Positions 43,701 through 51,582 of a stretch of 64,000 nucleotides of DNA are shown here, piece after piece (position 1 is the first letter of the stretch; the number at the start of each line of letters is the position of its first letter). The stretch comes from Odoribacter laneus YIT 12061 (GTDB lineage: Bacteria > Bacteroidota > Bacteroidia > Bacteroidales > Marinifilaceae). Below the pieces are notes generated by a model. It had not been told where the DNA came from. It did no database searches and saw only the letters and a program-made list of their open reading frames with translations. A program made the position numbers and the translations under genes. The DNA lies in NCBI RefSeq assembly GCF_000243215.1, contig NZ_JH594596.1, positions 124,001-188,000 of the forward strand. The letters run 5' to 3'.

Positions 43701-44447
43701 TCCTTCCAGGGCGCGGCTGACGTCAGGCATACCTTGTACGATGACTTCTCCGGCATTCAGCTGGTCGGTAGCTCCTGTAAAAAGTCGTTTGTCCATTTGG
43801 GCCATTCCGGTTACGACTACTTCTTCCAGCGTTTCGCTATCCGGTTTGAGTACGACGTTGAGGATATCTTTATCTCCGATCCGTATGATTTGTTCTTTCA
43901 TCCCGACAAAAGAGAACTTTAACGTACTTCCCGGTTTTACTTTTAAACTGTATTTTCCGTCTAAATCCGTTGAGGTACCGGTAGTCGTTTCTAACACCAT
44001 GATCGTTACCCCGGGTAAAGGCTCTCCTTTGTCATCGGTGACTTGTCCGGTAAGAGTGCGTTCTTTCGGTTGCGTTTGCGGAAGGGCAGGGGGAGCGGGG
44101 CGAATCACTACATAATTGTTTATAATCTCCGCCTGCAGTTGAGTCCCTTCTAAAATAACCTGATACAATTCCTTTATGGTGAAATCTTTTTTTTGAAGAC
44201 GAACGGTGCGGCGCATATCCAGTTCGTTATTACTGAAAAAAGTAAGTAAACCGGCTTGTTTTTCCACTTCGTTAAAAATAGCCTGTAGGGTATGTTCCCG
44301 TGCCTGAAGATGCACGACCTGAGCAGAAACATTTGCGGACACTTGACAAGTCAGGCCTACTGTCAGAAGGAACATGAGTTGAGACACATGCCATACTTTT
44401 CCGGAAATTTTCTCGGAAAGAGCCTTTAGCTTTCGGATTTTTTCCAT
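40794..44447 (-). CDS. SusC/RagA TonB-linked outer-membrane transporter with STN domain
   Basis: A 1217-residue TonB-dependent transporter. After a signal peptide (about 1-42) comes an STN domain (residues 45-110) that contacts the anti-sigma factor. A CarboxypepD-regulatory-like domain follows (TGQVTDDKGEPLPGVTIMV, 130-205), then the TonB box/plug (EEVVVTGM) and a 22-strand barrel ending in FTLKFGF. The STN domain, together with the FecR and sigma genes upstream, shows transmembrane signalling: substrate binding should release the sigma factor and raise transcription of the locus. Confidence 0.95.
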   Translation of the reverse strand: MEKIRKLKALSEKISGKVWHVSQLMFLLTVGLTCQVSANVSAQVVHLQAREHTLQAIFNEVEKQAGLLTFFSNNELDMRRTVRLQKKDFTIKELYQVILEGTQLQAEIINNYVVIRPAPPALPQTQPKERTLTGQVTDDKGEPLPGVTIMVLETTTGTSTDLDGKYSLKVKPGSTLKFSFVGMKEQIIRIGDKDILNVVLKPDSETLEEVVVTGMAQMDKRLFTGATDQLNAGEVIVQGMPDVSRALEGRSAGVTVQNVSGTFGTAPKIRVRGATSIYGSSRPLWVVDGVVMEDVVELGADDLSSGDAVTLISSAIAGLSSDDIESFQILKDGSATSIYGARAMAGVIVVTTKKGKAGVSHINYSGEFTVRMVPSYTTFNIMNSQDQMRVYKEMQEKGWLGFAKTYRASESGVYGKMYQLINTYDPVSGSWELANTPEACYQYLGEAERRNTNWFKELFKNSLAQNHSISLSSGTEKAQYYTSLSLYHDPGWSKASSVNRYTANVNASFNILPNLSINLISNGSYRKQKAPGTLSQQIDVVSGEVKRDFDINPYSYALNTSRALAAKDKSGYVYYTRNYAPFNILNELDNNYIDLNMVDLKFQGELKWKILSGLEAKVLGAVKYQNSSQEHNVRDNSNQALAYRAMADATIRDANPFLYKDPDIAYSLPISILPKGGIYKRTNYKMFGIDFRATLSYNKIFRETHIFNFFGGMETSSIERQETWFNGLGYQYEMGGNPFFDYNAFKQLAEENGQYYDNVTTTARNVAFFGTATYSFRGKYTLNGTLRYEGSNKLGKSKSSRWLPTWNTALAWNVHEESFFESLEPALSHLTLRASYSLTADRGPAFVSNSRAIYTSYSPYRPSSTVKESGIQISSLENSELTYEKKHELNLGADLGFLDNRINFTLDYYTRNNYDLIGLTSTQGAGGETQKYANVASMKSRGVEFTLSTKNIQTKDFSWSTDFIFSKNKNEVTKLDTRSRVIDLITGNGFALKNYPVRSLFSMPFRGLNKNGLPLFLNHKGDITITDINFQEMDNLSFLKYEGPTEPTITGSFGNIFTYKNFRLNIFITYSFGNVIRLDPVFSNSYSDLDAMPKEFKNRWMLPGDEAFTNIPVIASKRQNKDIPNLSYAYNAYNYSDARIADGGFIRMKEISLSYNFPEKWISRLKLNNLQLKVQTTNPFLIYADSKLNGQDPEFFRSGGVSAPVPKQFTFTLKFGF

Positions 44448-44474
44448 ACATTTGTTTTTGAAATTAATACTATT

Positions 44475-44497
44475 ATGTCTGTTTACCAGACAGACAT
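44475..44497. repeat. Inverted repeat between FecR and SusC genes
   Basis: ATGTCTG (44475-44481) and CAGACAT (44491-44497) with a nine-base spacer lie in the 74-base gap before SusC. It may be a hairpin that attenuates transcription or an RNA-processing site, or simply part of the sigma-dependent promoter. Confidence 0.4.
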
Positions 44498-44521
44498 GAT
44501 TTACTATTAAAATAGGGAGTG

Positions 44522-45727
44522 TTAGCGCACTCCTTGTTTTTTGGTTACCGTTATTTCTTTCTCTTTTATTTCAAATTTTATATTTGTACTGGTCGATTCT
44601 ATCAGGCGAAGCAATTCATTCAAACTGGTATTTTTTTCAACAGCTCCTGTGAAACGATATTTTTTGCTTTCTTCGTTTTGGAATATAAAGTTTACATCGT
44701 ACCAACGTTTGAGTTTTAAGGCAATATCTTCTATCGGCATATCCTGAAACCGAAATAAATTGTCTTTCCAGGAAGTATAAAGTTCTGTATTCACTTTTCT
44801 GATTTCCACGGTGTTGGAATCCGGATTCGACCTTAATTGCTCTCCGGGACGTAGCGGATAATTCTTCTTTCCTACTTTTACTTTTACCGCTCCTTTGACT
44901 AAGGTGATTTGTTCAGAGGCCTCATCTTTATAACAGCATACATTAAAAGCTGTTCCCAACACCCGGATAGCAGAATGCTTTGTTTTTACAATAAAGGGTT
45001 TTCCATCGTGTTTTACTTGAAAATAAGCTTCTCCGCTTAATTCCACCACTCGTTCCGCTCCGTAAAAATGATCGGGAAAGGAAAGACGACTATCGGAATT
45101 TACCCAAATTTGAGTGCCGTCACTGAGAATGACATTGTATTCTCCGCCGATGGGCACATAGATATGATTGGGTTTTTCCGTTATTTTACAGGAATTTGCG
45201 GAGGAATTAAAGGCAATCGTATTGGTCGTATTTACTCCGATAATTTCTCCTTTTGTATTCCGGATTTTTTGGTTAGCACTTTCTTCCAATACGATTTTTT
45301 CTCCGCTGGATAGTTCCAATACGGCTTTAGTAGATCCCGGTTTTACGGGTTCCGGTTTTGTAACCAGAGACAATGCGGGCGTATTTTTTTCTTTCGGAAG
45401 TAAGCGGCTCAATAGAATTCCTCCTATCAGTAGCGGAATGAGCAAACCTGCAGCAATGCTATAACGAGTCAGAATCGGTTTCTTTTTCCAGCCCGGCCGT
45501 TTGCTCGTATGCGTGTCTATATTTTTCCAGGCTTTCTCCGGCTGAATCTGTTTAAAATGAGCCACCTGAATGACTTTTTGTAAAGTATTTTCCAGTTGTT
45601 TTATTTCCTTATGATGCTCAGGATGAGCCTCCAGCCAGTTTTGTAATTGTTTCTGGTCGGCATTATTTAATTGTCCCTTCAGAGAACTTAGCAACAGACA
45701 GATAATATGAGAAGGAATTTTCTCCAT
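44522..45727 (-). CDS. FecR-family anti-sigma factor
   Basis: A 401-residue anti-sigma factor. The N-terminal cytoplasmic part (1-85) would hold the sigma factor. One membrane helix (about 90-112) is followed by a periplasmic FecR domain (SGEKIVLEE, VPIGGEYNVILSDGT, VWVNSDSRLSFP) and a C-terminal DUF4974-type domain (FRFQDMPIEDIALKLKRWYD). It transmits the state of the SusC STN domain. It lies 62 bases after the sigma gene and 74 before SusC. Confidence 0.94.
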   Translation of the reverse strand: MEKIPSHIICLLLSSLKGQLNNADQKQLQNWLEAHPEHHKEIKQLENTLQKVIQVAHFKQIQPEKAWKNIDTHTSKRPGWKKKPILTRYSIAAGLLIPLLIGGILLSRLLPKEKNTPALSLVTKPEPVKPGSTKAVLELSSGEKIVLEESANQKIRNTKGEIIGVNTTNTIAFNSSANSCKITEKPNHIYVPIGGEYNVILSDGTQIWVNSDSRLSFPDHFYGAERVVELSGEAYFQVKHDGKPFIVKTKHSAIRVLGTAFNVCCYKDEASEQITLVKGAVKVKVGKKNYPLRPGEQLRSNPDSNTVEIRKVNTELYTSWKDNLFRFQDMPIEDIALKLKRWYDVNFIFQNEESKKYRFTGAVEKNTSLNELLRLIESTSTNIKFEIKEKEITVTKKQGVR

Positions 45728-45789
45728 TTTTTATTTTTTCTCCTATGACAGGAGAAAAACAAAAATGGGTGACAATTTTTTCTTCTTTT

Positions 45790-46356
45790 TTATAAATTTT
45801 TTGTAATAAAAAGTAAGAAGAGATATGTTTTCTTATTCAAATTATTTTTTAATGTGATCATTGCCCGGGCGATGGTTGTTTTCACGGTATTGACAGAAAT
45901 ATGTAATTCTTCCGCCACTTCTTTGTATTTTTTATTTTTGAATAAAACGGCTAGAAATATTTCTTGGGTTCTGGGAGGTAATTTACGGATTTCCCGATAG
46001 ATTTCTTCCAGTTTCTGATTCCATTCCGAATCGTCTAGACGCTCTTCTTCTGCCCATTCGCCGTAATCTGAAATACTTGTTATACGTCGGTTTTCGTTTT
46101 TTTCCAAAGAATTCAGACAATGATTGTGTACTGCCTGGTATAAATAGGAACGCAAATGTTGGTCTACTGCTATAAAACTCTTTTTCTCCCAGAATTTGAT
46201 AAAAACTTCCTGAACGATGTCTTCGGCAATATCCTGACGACGGACAAATTTTAAAGCATAGAGCACTAAAGGCCTATAGTACTTTTTGAAAAGCAATTGC
46301 AAGCCTTTTTTTTCTCCCTGTTTTAATAAATTCAAAATATAAGCCGCCTCATTCAT
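45790..46356 (-). CDS. ECF RNA polymerase sigma factor
   Basis: A 188-residue extracytoplasmic-function sigma-70 factor. Region 2 (YYRPLVLYALKFVRRQDIAED, VQEVFIKFWEK) and region 4 (LPPRTQEIFLA, YKEVAEELHISVNTVK) are both complete. It heads the locus and probably directs transcription from the SusC promoter and its own. A -7 box, TACTTTTG (46378-46385 on the - strand), lies 22 bases upstream. Confidence 0.95.
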   Translation of the reverse strand: MNEAAYILNLLKQGEKKGLQLLFKKYYRPLVLYALKFVRRQDIAEDIVQEVFIKFWEKKSFIAVDQHLRSYLYQAVHNHCLNSLEKNENRRITSISDYGEWAEEERLDDSEWNQKLEEIYREIRKLPPRTQEIFLAVLFKNKKYKEVAEELHISVNTVKTTIARAMITLKNNLNKKTYLFLLFITKNL

Positions 46357-46578
46357 GAATTATTATACCTTTATTTGCAAAAGTAATATATTTTTAATAT
46401 TTTCATTCTAAATTTTATTTATACATTCCGAAGAAATTCATAAATATTCAGAATTTAGTGGTTTTAAAATCGAAACTTTTAATGTATGACGTTGATATAT
46501 AGATTATTATTTTTTAAAATTCTTTTTTCTGTAAATGCATACGATTAAGTTATCTTTTTGATAAAAGTTAAAAAGAGT

Positions 46579-47088
46579 TTATTTTTTTACCTGCCCTCCT
46601 TTTATCCATCTTTTTTTGTAATAAGGTTCGTTCAATTCACTGAGGCGGACACCGCTGGCTGTCGTAGCATGAATAAACGTATTCTTTTTTAAATAAATAC
46701 CTACATGACTAATAGATTTACGTTTTGTGGCCGTATTGAAGAAAACCAAATCCCCGGGTTTTAATTTATTCCGGGAGATTTTCCGGCAATTTTTTTTATA
46801 CATGCCGATAACCGTTCTTTCTAGAGAGAGGTGATAGACGTTTTTATAAATGTTGCACACCAGTCCGGAGCAATCCACTCCTTTCTTTGTATTTCCCCCA
46901 TAACGATAGGGCACTCCCAGCCAGGCTGAAGCTTCTTGGTAGAGTTGTAAGGGGTCTTTCGGTGAAACCTGAAAGCCTAATTTTGAGGATAAGTGAGAAG
47001 CAGTATGTTGTTTTTGGGCGAGCTTTCTTTGGGAACTGCAAGAACAGACCAGCAGCAAGCATAAAAAGTAGAATAGTATTTTGTGCAT
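46579..47088 (-). CDS. NlpC/P60-family peptidoglycan hydrolase lipoprotein
   Basis: A 169-residue lipoprotein (Cys15 or Cys17 in LLVCSCSS) with a C40 peptidase domain. The nucleophile is in GVDCSGLV, the histidine in KSISHVGIYL, and the third polar residue in IHATTASG. It should cleave D-gamma-glutamyl-diaminopimelate bonds in the periplasm, with a housekeeping or cell-wall remodelling role. It is transcribed alone. Confidence 0.93.
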   Translation of the reverse strand: MHKILFYFLCLLLVCSCSSQRKLAQKQHTASHLSSKLGFQVSPKDPLQLYQEASAWLGVPYRYGGNTKKGVDCSGLVCNIYKNVYHLSLERTVIGMYKKNCRKISRNKLKPGDLVFFNTATKRKSISHVGIYLKKNTFIHATTASGVRLSELNEPYYKKRWIKGGQVKK

Positions 47089-47422
47089 GAACGAATTGAA
47101 TTAGACTTGGACAAATATAAAAAGTTGAAATGGGTAAAAAAAATTCTAAACCCTAATAACTGTAAAACTTTAACAAAGCTGGGGAATAAAATAACGTCCT
47201 TTTCTCTTCGGTAACCGTTTGTGCTCCCTTAAGGCTTGTGGGCGATTCTATGATTCGGAAATAATATTCTCCGAAAGTATCTTTATCTGTTTCTACAGAA
47301 CGTATTCAGTAAATACGAGAGCGTGAATTATGTGTTTATTCCGCAAGAACTGTTCGGAGAATCTTCTTTATTGTAAATTTTTACTAATTTTGATTGTTGA
47401 ATCATTCTAGAAATATACTGCG
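47089..47422. other. Intergenic region with an inverted repeat and a coding remnant
   Basis: A 10-bp perfect inverted repeat, ATTCTCCGAA (47266-47275) and TTCGGAGAAT (47353-47362), is separated by 77 bases. On the + strand a frame with no ATG at 47254-47376 reads a protein-like tail ending KYESVNYVFIPQELFG, suggesting an eroded 3' end of a gene. TAATTTTG at 47385-47392 is a candidate -7 box for the next gene. Confidence 0.4.
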
Positions 47423-47827
47423 ATGAATTGGAAAGAGATATTGGCATCTTATCCTGAAAATGAGGATATGATATTCCTCTATGAAGAATGGGGAGAAACC
47501 CCTTATTTGAGAGAGCTATTTACTTTATTAAGCGAATATCAGCCGGACTGGAATAAAGAGAAAGAATTGGGTAGTTGGGCAGCGGAATTTATGCTGGATC
47601 TTTTGGAGGAAACGGAAGCAGAACTCGGGGAGATGGAAGCAGAGGCGCGATTGGAGCAGTTTAAAGAGAGGATAGAAGAGCGGTATGACGATTTTAGAAA
47701 TAGTCATCAGTTTGTAAGGGTAAATAATGTTGCCTTACGGGCAGAATCCGGGGAACAGTCTTGCGAAGATATTCGGGCCTACGTCGATCAGGAGGGAGAA
47801 AAAACCGGTTTTCCTATTTTAATTTAA
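47423..47827 (+). CDS. Small acidic protein of unknown function
   Basis: A 134-residue, strongly acidic protein (many Glu/Asp, mostly helical) without signal peptide or membrane helix. I do not recognise a family. Residues 45-90 are rich in Glu and would form amphipathic helices. Its stop overlaps the end of the convergent pseudouridine synthase gene by nine bases (47819-47827). A candidate -7 box lies 31 bases upstream. Confidence 0.7.
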   Translation: MNWKEILASYPENEDMIFLYEEWGETPYLRELFTLLSEYQPDWNKEKELGSWAAEFMLDLLEETEAELGEMEAEARLEQFKERIEERYDDFRNSHQFVRVNNVALRAESGEQSCEDIRAYVDQEGEKTGFPILI

Positions 47828-48739
47828 GGTTTCTTTGTCTTTGATCAGGAGATTAAATCGGTTCGGAATAGGGGTTTCAAAGTTTAGCCTTTCTCCGGTT
47901 TGGGGGTGGATAAAACAAAGTTTAAAGGCATGAAGGGCAAGACGGTGAAGCGGATTGTAACGTGCTCCGTATTTTTTATCTCCGGTGACGGGGCATCCTT
48001 GAGCTTGCATATGGACTCGGATCTGATTTTTGCGTCCGGTTTCTAATTCCAGTTCCACAAGGGCATAGCGAGCATTCTTCTTTATCACTTTGTAATGAGT
48101 AATAGCGAGTTTGCCTTCCTGTGGTGTGGTGGTGTGGACGAAAAAAGCACTGTTTTCATTTATATAAGAACGGATGCTGCCTTGCTGTAGGGGAAGATTG
48201 CCTTCTATAACGGCAATGTATTTCCTTTCCGTGATGACATTTCCCCAGTCGCTTTGTAATTTTTCCTGTATTTCTTGGTTTTTGGCGAACATCATCAGAC
48301 CTGAAGTATCCCGGTCCAGGCGGTGAAGGATAAAAATACGATTGTGCGGATTGTTTTGCTTGACGTAATCGCTGAGAATACGATAAGCTGTTTTTTCCTG
48401 AATCCGTTCTGTGGCCATGGACAATAAGCCTGCAGCTTTTTCTACTACAAGCAGAGAAGAATCTTCATAAACAATTTTTAACTGAGCATGGGAAAAGGGT
48501 TTATTGGCTTTGCCAAAACCGATTTCGATTTTGTCCCCTTTGTGTAAGGGAATGTCGAATTGTGTAGTTGGTTTGCCGTTTACAACAATTTGCTGATGCT
48601 TCAATAAAGATTTTATACTTGTTTTACTCTGATGGGAAAGAGAAGAGAAAAGAAAATTCAATAACGTATTTTCTTCTGTAACTTCCAAAATTTTAGTTTT
48701 TGGGGCGGGATGACGGGAAGCAGGAAAATTTTTTTTCAT
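47819..48739 (-). CDS. RluA-family pseudouridine synthase
   Basis: A 306-residue rRNA/tRNA pseudouridine synthase. It has an N-terminal S4-like RNA-binding region (LLKHQQIVVNGKPTTQFD), the catalytic motif HRLDRDTSG with the nucleophilic Asp, LELETGRKNQIRVHMQ and a C-terminal RLALHAFKL block. The frame is open to a TTG at 48784, but the ATG at 48739 is chosen. The uridine targeted cannot be read from sequence. It is convergent with the unknown acidic gene. Confidence 0.93.
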   Translation of the reverse strand: MKKNFPASRHPAPKTKILEVTEENTLLNFLFSSLSHQSKTSIKSLLKHQQIVVNGKPTTQFDIPLHKGDKIEIGFGKANKPFSHAQLKIVYEDSSLLVVEKAAGLLSMATERIQEKTAYRILSDYVKQNNPHNRIFILHRLDRDTSGLMMFAKNQEIQEKLQSDWGNVITERKYIAVIEGNLPLQQGSIRSYINENSAFFVHTTTPQEGKLAITHYKVIKKNARYALVELELETGRKNQIRVHMQAQGCPVTGDKKYGARYNPLHRLALHAFKLCFIHPQTGERLNFETPIPNRFNLLIKDKETLN

Positions 48740-48767
48740 GTTAAAAAGATCAAGCTTTGGAAATAAT

Positions 48768-48865
48768 AAAAAATATCCGAACAACTGCTTTTATTAGGTG
48801 ATTTCATGCTTACTAGCGAAAGCTGATTGACATTTGCCAATAAAAGCGGAGTTCGGATATTTTTG
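48768..48865 (-). terminator. Large nested hairpin terminator downstream of the carboxyltransferase gene
   Basis: Outer stem AAAAATATCCGAAC (48769-48782) pairs with GTTCGGATATTTTT (48851-48864). After a small internal loop, GCTTTTATT (48787-48795) pairs with AATAAAAGC (48839-48847). The top is a 43-base loop containing AGC-GAAA-GCT. On the - strand a T run follows the outer stem, so it should end the transcript from 48870. Confidence 0.7.
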
Positions 48866-48869
48866 TTTA

Positions 48870-50717
48870 TCAAGCCTCTATTTCGATTAGTTTAGCACCT
48901 GCCTGAACCGGTGTACCTTCTTTTACGAAGATCCGTTTTACTTTTCCGGCATAATCCGAGGCAATATTATTTTCCATTTTCATGGCTTCCAGAATAATGA
49001 CAGATTGGCCTTTGGTTACCTCATCTCCTGGTTTAACCTGGATTTTGAAAATGCTGCCCGGCATAGGAGCTTCCACTACTTTTCCCGTAATAGGTTCTTC
49101 CTGTTTTTCTTCCACTACTTTTTTCTCTGTTTCTTCCTCTTTATGCGAAGCTTGGTATTTGGCTTCTTTTTGACGGGTCAGGAAGTTTTTAGCTACTTGC
49201 GGGAATAATTCCAGTAACAATACTTCTTTTTCGTTTTCTGCCAATTTTACACCACCGGCTTCAGGTAAAGTCGGATTGGGTTGCATCTGATATTTAGACA
49301 TATCATATGGAATTTCTTCCCGGGTCCCGGCGATTTTCAAACGGAATTCCGGATCGATGGGTACCGGTGTTTTACCATATTCACCTTTCACCAGATTCAC
49401 AAATTGATTGGATACGTTACTGTACATCGGTTTACCGGCTTTCAAATCGAGGGCACAATTCACAGCTTGGGCACCTACAATCTGACTGGTCGGGGTTACC
49501 AAAGGAGGAAGACCTGCGGCCAGACGTACTGTCGGGATTAATTCCATGGCTTTTTCCAGAATATCCATAGAGTTCAGTTGTTTCAACTGAGCTACCATAT
49601 TACTGTACATACCGCCTGGAACCTCAGCTTTCTTTACCAATTCGTTGGGTTTCGGGAAATTGAAATAAGCTTCTATAGCATGGCAGGCCTTTAATAAGGC
49701 TTCTTCGTCATTGGCTTTGGCTGCTTCAATTGCTTTGTCGAATTCTTTGTCAATTTCGGCAGGTAGGGTATCTGTCAGCGGATTGAACGGATTCGGGAAT
49801 TGCTTGGTGGCGTCTACAGCTGCCAGCTCTTTCCGGATATCATACAATTCTTTGTTGATTTTAGCTACGGCTTCCATGTTAATATCGAGTTCCACACCTA
49901 ATTTTTTACAGAAAATATAGATTAACTCGATAGCAGGAGCACCGGTTCCACCGGCAAAATTCCAGATATTCGTATCGACTACGTCGATTCCTTTGATGAT
50001 AGACATCAATACTGCACCCAAACCGTAGCCAGGAGTACAATGTGTATGAAAATCGATAGGAATAGATAAATTTTTCTTAAATAACGGAACTAATTCTGCA
50101 ATTCTGGAGGGTTGAATCAATCCGCTCATGTCTTTAATGGTGATCATATCCGCTCCCAGAGCTGCCATTTGTTTGGCTTTATCCAGAAAATATTCATTTG
50201 TAAAAACCGGAGCAGGATTCTTTTTCCCTTTCAGTTTATCCATAATGCTGAGTTTCGGATATTTCGGGTCAATTGTGTAACAAACAGCACAGTCGGCGAT
50301 ACCTCCGTATTTTTTTACATATTTAATAGTCGATTTTACATTGTTGACATCGTTTAGAGCATCGAAAATACGCATAATGCCTAAACCGGATTCGATAGAA
50401 TTGCGGCAGAAACCATCTATAATTTCATCTGTATAAGGAGCATAACCAAATAAGTTACGGCCTCTGGATAAAGCAGTTAGTTTGGAGGCATTTCCTACAG
50501 CAGCTTTGATTTTCTCTAAGCGATCCCACGGATTTTCATTTAAATAACGCATAACGGAGTCGGGAACTGCTCCGCCCCATACTTCCATTGCATAGAAATT
50601 TGCATCTTTATAAAAAGGTAACACTCTGTCAATTTGCTGTTGTGTCATACGCGTAGCAAAAGAAGACTGTTGTCCATCCCGGAGAGTAAGATCTCTGATT
50701 AGTAGTTTTTGTGCCAT
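48870..50717 (-). CDS. Biotin-dependent pyruvate/oxaloacetate carboxyltransferase with biotin-carrier domain
   Basis: A 615-residue protein. The N-terminal carboxyltransferase TIM barrel (RDLTLRDGQQS, KDMSGLIQP, FHTHCTPGYG with metal histidines) is joined through a Lys/Glu-rich linker to a C-terminal biotinyl domain with EAMKMEN, whose Lys carries biotin. This is the organisation of oxaloacetate decarboxylase alpha or pyruvate carboxylase subunit B. No beta/gamma decarboxylase or biotin carboxylase gene is beside it, so the direction and partner cannot be set. Confidence 0.92.
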   Translation of the reverse strand: MAQKLLIRDLTLRDGQQSSFATRMTQQQIDRVLPFYKDANFYAMEVWGGAVPDSVMRYLNENPWDRLEKIKAAVGNASKLTALSRGRNLFGYAPYTDEIIDGFCRNSIESGLGIMRIFDALNDVNNVKSTIKYVKKYGGIADCAVCYTIDPKYPKLSIMDKLKGKKNPAPVFTNEYFLDKAKQMAALGADMITIKDMSGLIQPSRIAELVPLFKKNLSIPIDFHTHCTPGYGLGAVLMSIIKGIDVVDTNIWNFAGGTGAPAIELIYIFCKKLGVELDINMEAVAKINKELYDIRKELAAVDATKQFPNPFNPLTDTLPAEIDKEFDKAIEAAKANDEEALLKACHAIEAYFNFPKPNELVKKAEVPGGMYSNMVAQLKQLNSMDILEKAMELIPTVRLAAGLPPLVTPTSQIVGAQAVNCALDLKAGKPMYSNVSNQFVNLVKGEYGKTPVPIDPEFRLKIAGTREEIPYDMSKYQMQPNPTLPEAGGVKLAENEKEVLLLELFPQVAKNFLTRQKEAKYQASHKEEETEKKVVEEKQEEPITGKVVEAPMPGSIFKIQVKPGDEVTKGQSVIILEAMKMENNIASDYAGKVKRIFVKEGTPVQAGAKLIEIEA

Positions 50718-51082
50718 TTTCTGCTATAATTTAAGTAAGTTAAAGTATAATATAGAATCTTATTTTATTTAAAGTATCGGTATCCCCTTTTTATGCTGGT
50801 TTTACGATTGCTTTTTAAGTTGTACAAACTTATTAAATAAAAATCATATTTCGTATCAATTTCTAAGAAAATTATAGAAAAAAATCGTTATTTATTTCTT
50901 TTGAATAGAGGATGATTATAATTTATAAGTTGAGTCCGATATTTTTTTACTTTTTTTTCATTTATAAGGTTTGTTTAGTTATGTTTGTACACTTAAAGGA
51001 GAAATCGAAGTTTTTAGAGCCGTTTGAAATAGAAAAAAGACGGATTGATTTCGGATTGAGAAATTGAATTTAAGATGCTGAT
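50718..51082. other. Divergent promoter region between the carboxyltransferase and coaD
   Basis: Two exact -7 boxes face apart: TAAGTTTG on the - strand (50825-50832), with a leader of about 100 bases to the carboxyltransferase, and TATGTTTG on the + strand (50980-50987) for coaD. Neither has a perfect -33 box. The rest is AT-rich and non-coding. Confidence 0.5.
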
Positions 51083-51571
51083 ATGATGGAAAAAATAGCT
51101 GTATTTCCGGGATCTTTTGACCCTTTTACTATCGGACACGAGGAGATTGTAAGAAGGGGATTGAAGATATTTGATAAAATCATTATTGCGGTGGGCATCA
51201 ATGCTCTTAAAAGAGAATTTTTAGACGTGGATTGCCGGGTCCAATTGATTCAGAAAGTATTTGCGGATACTTCCCGGGTCATCATAGAGCCTTATTCGGG
51301 TTTGACGGTTGATTTTTGTAAAGAAATGGGAGCAAACATCATTATTCGCGGTTTACGGACGGCTGCGGATTTTGAATATGAAAGAGCTGTAGGGCAAGCT
51401 AACCGGGCTATGGATGCGGAGGTAGAGACAATGTTTATTCTGACTTCCACAGAACATACCTTTATTAGTTCGACGATTGTTCGGAATGTATATATGAATG
51501 GAGGAAATGTAGATCGCTTTTTACCGGAAGCTTTAAACACAGAGGATCTTCGGAGATGTGAAAAAAGGTAA
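51083..51571 (+). CDS. coaD: Phosphopantetheine adenylyltransferase
   Basis: Fourth step of coenzyme A synthesis: 4'-phosphopantetheine plus ATP to dephospho-CoA. The 162-residue protein has AVFPGSFDPFTIGHEEI with the nucleotidyltransferase (T/H)IGH motif, IIRGLRTAADFEYERA, and FISSTIVRN, all diagnostic. The start could be the ATG at 51083 or 51086. A serine hydrolase gene follows after 11 bases. Confidence 0.97.
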   Translation: MMEKIAVFPGSFDPFTIGHEEIVRRGLKIFDKIIIAVGINALKREFLDVDCRVQLIQKVFADTSRVIIEPYSGLTVDFCKEMGANIIIRGLRTAADFEYERAVGQANRAMDAEVETMFILTSTEHTFISSTIVRNVYMNGGNVDRFLPEALNTEDLRRCEKR

Positions 51572-51582
51572 TAGGTAAATAT

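Noticed and set aside
43618-44115. A 165-residue + strand frame inside the SusC gene
   Set aside because: It lies wholly within conserved SusC plug and CarboxypepD sequence and has no family match.
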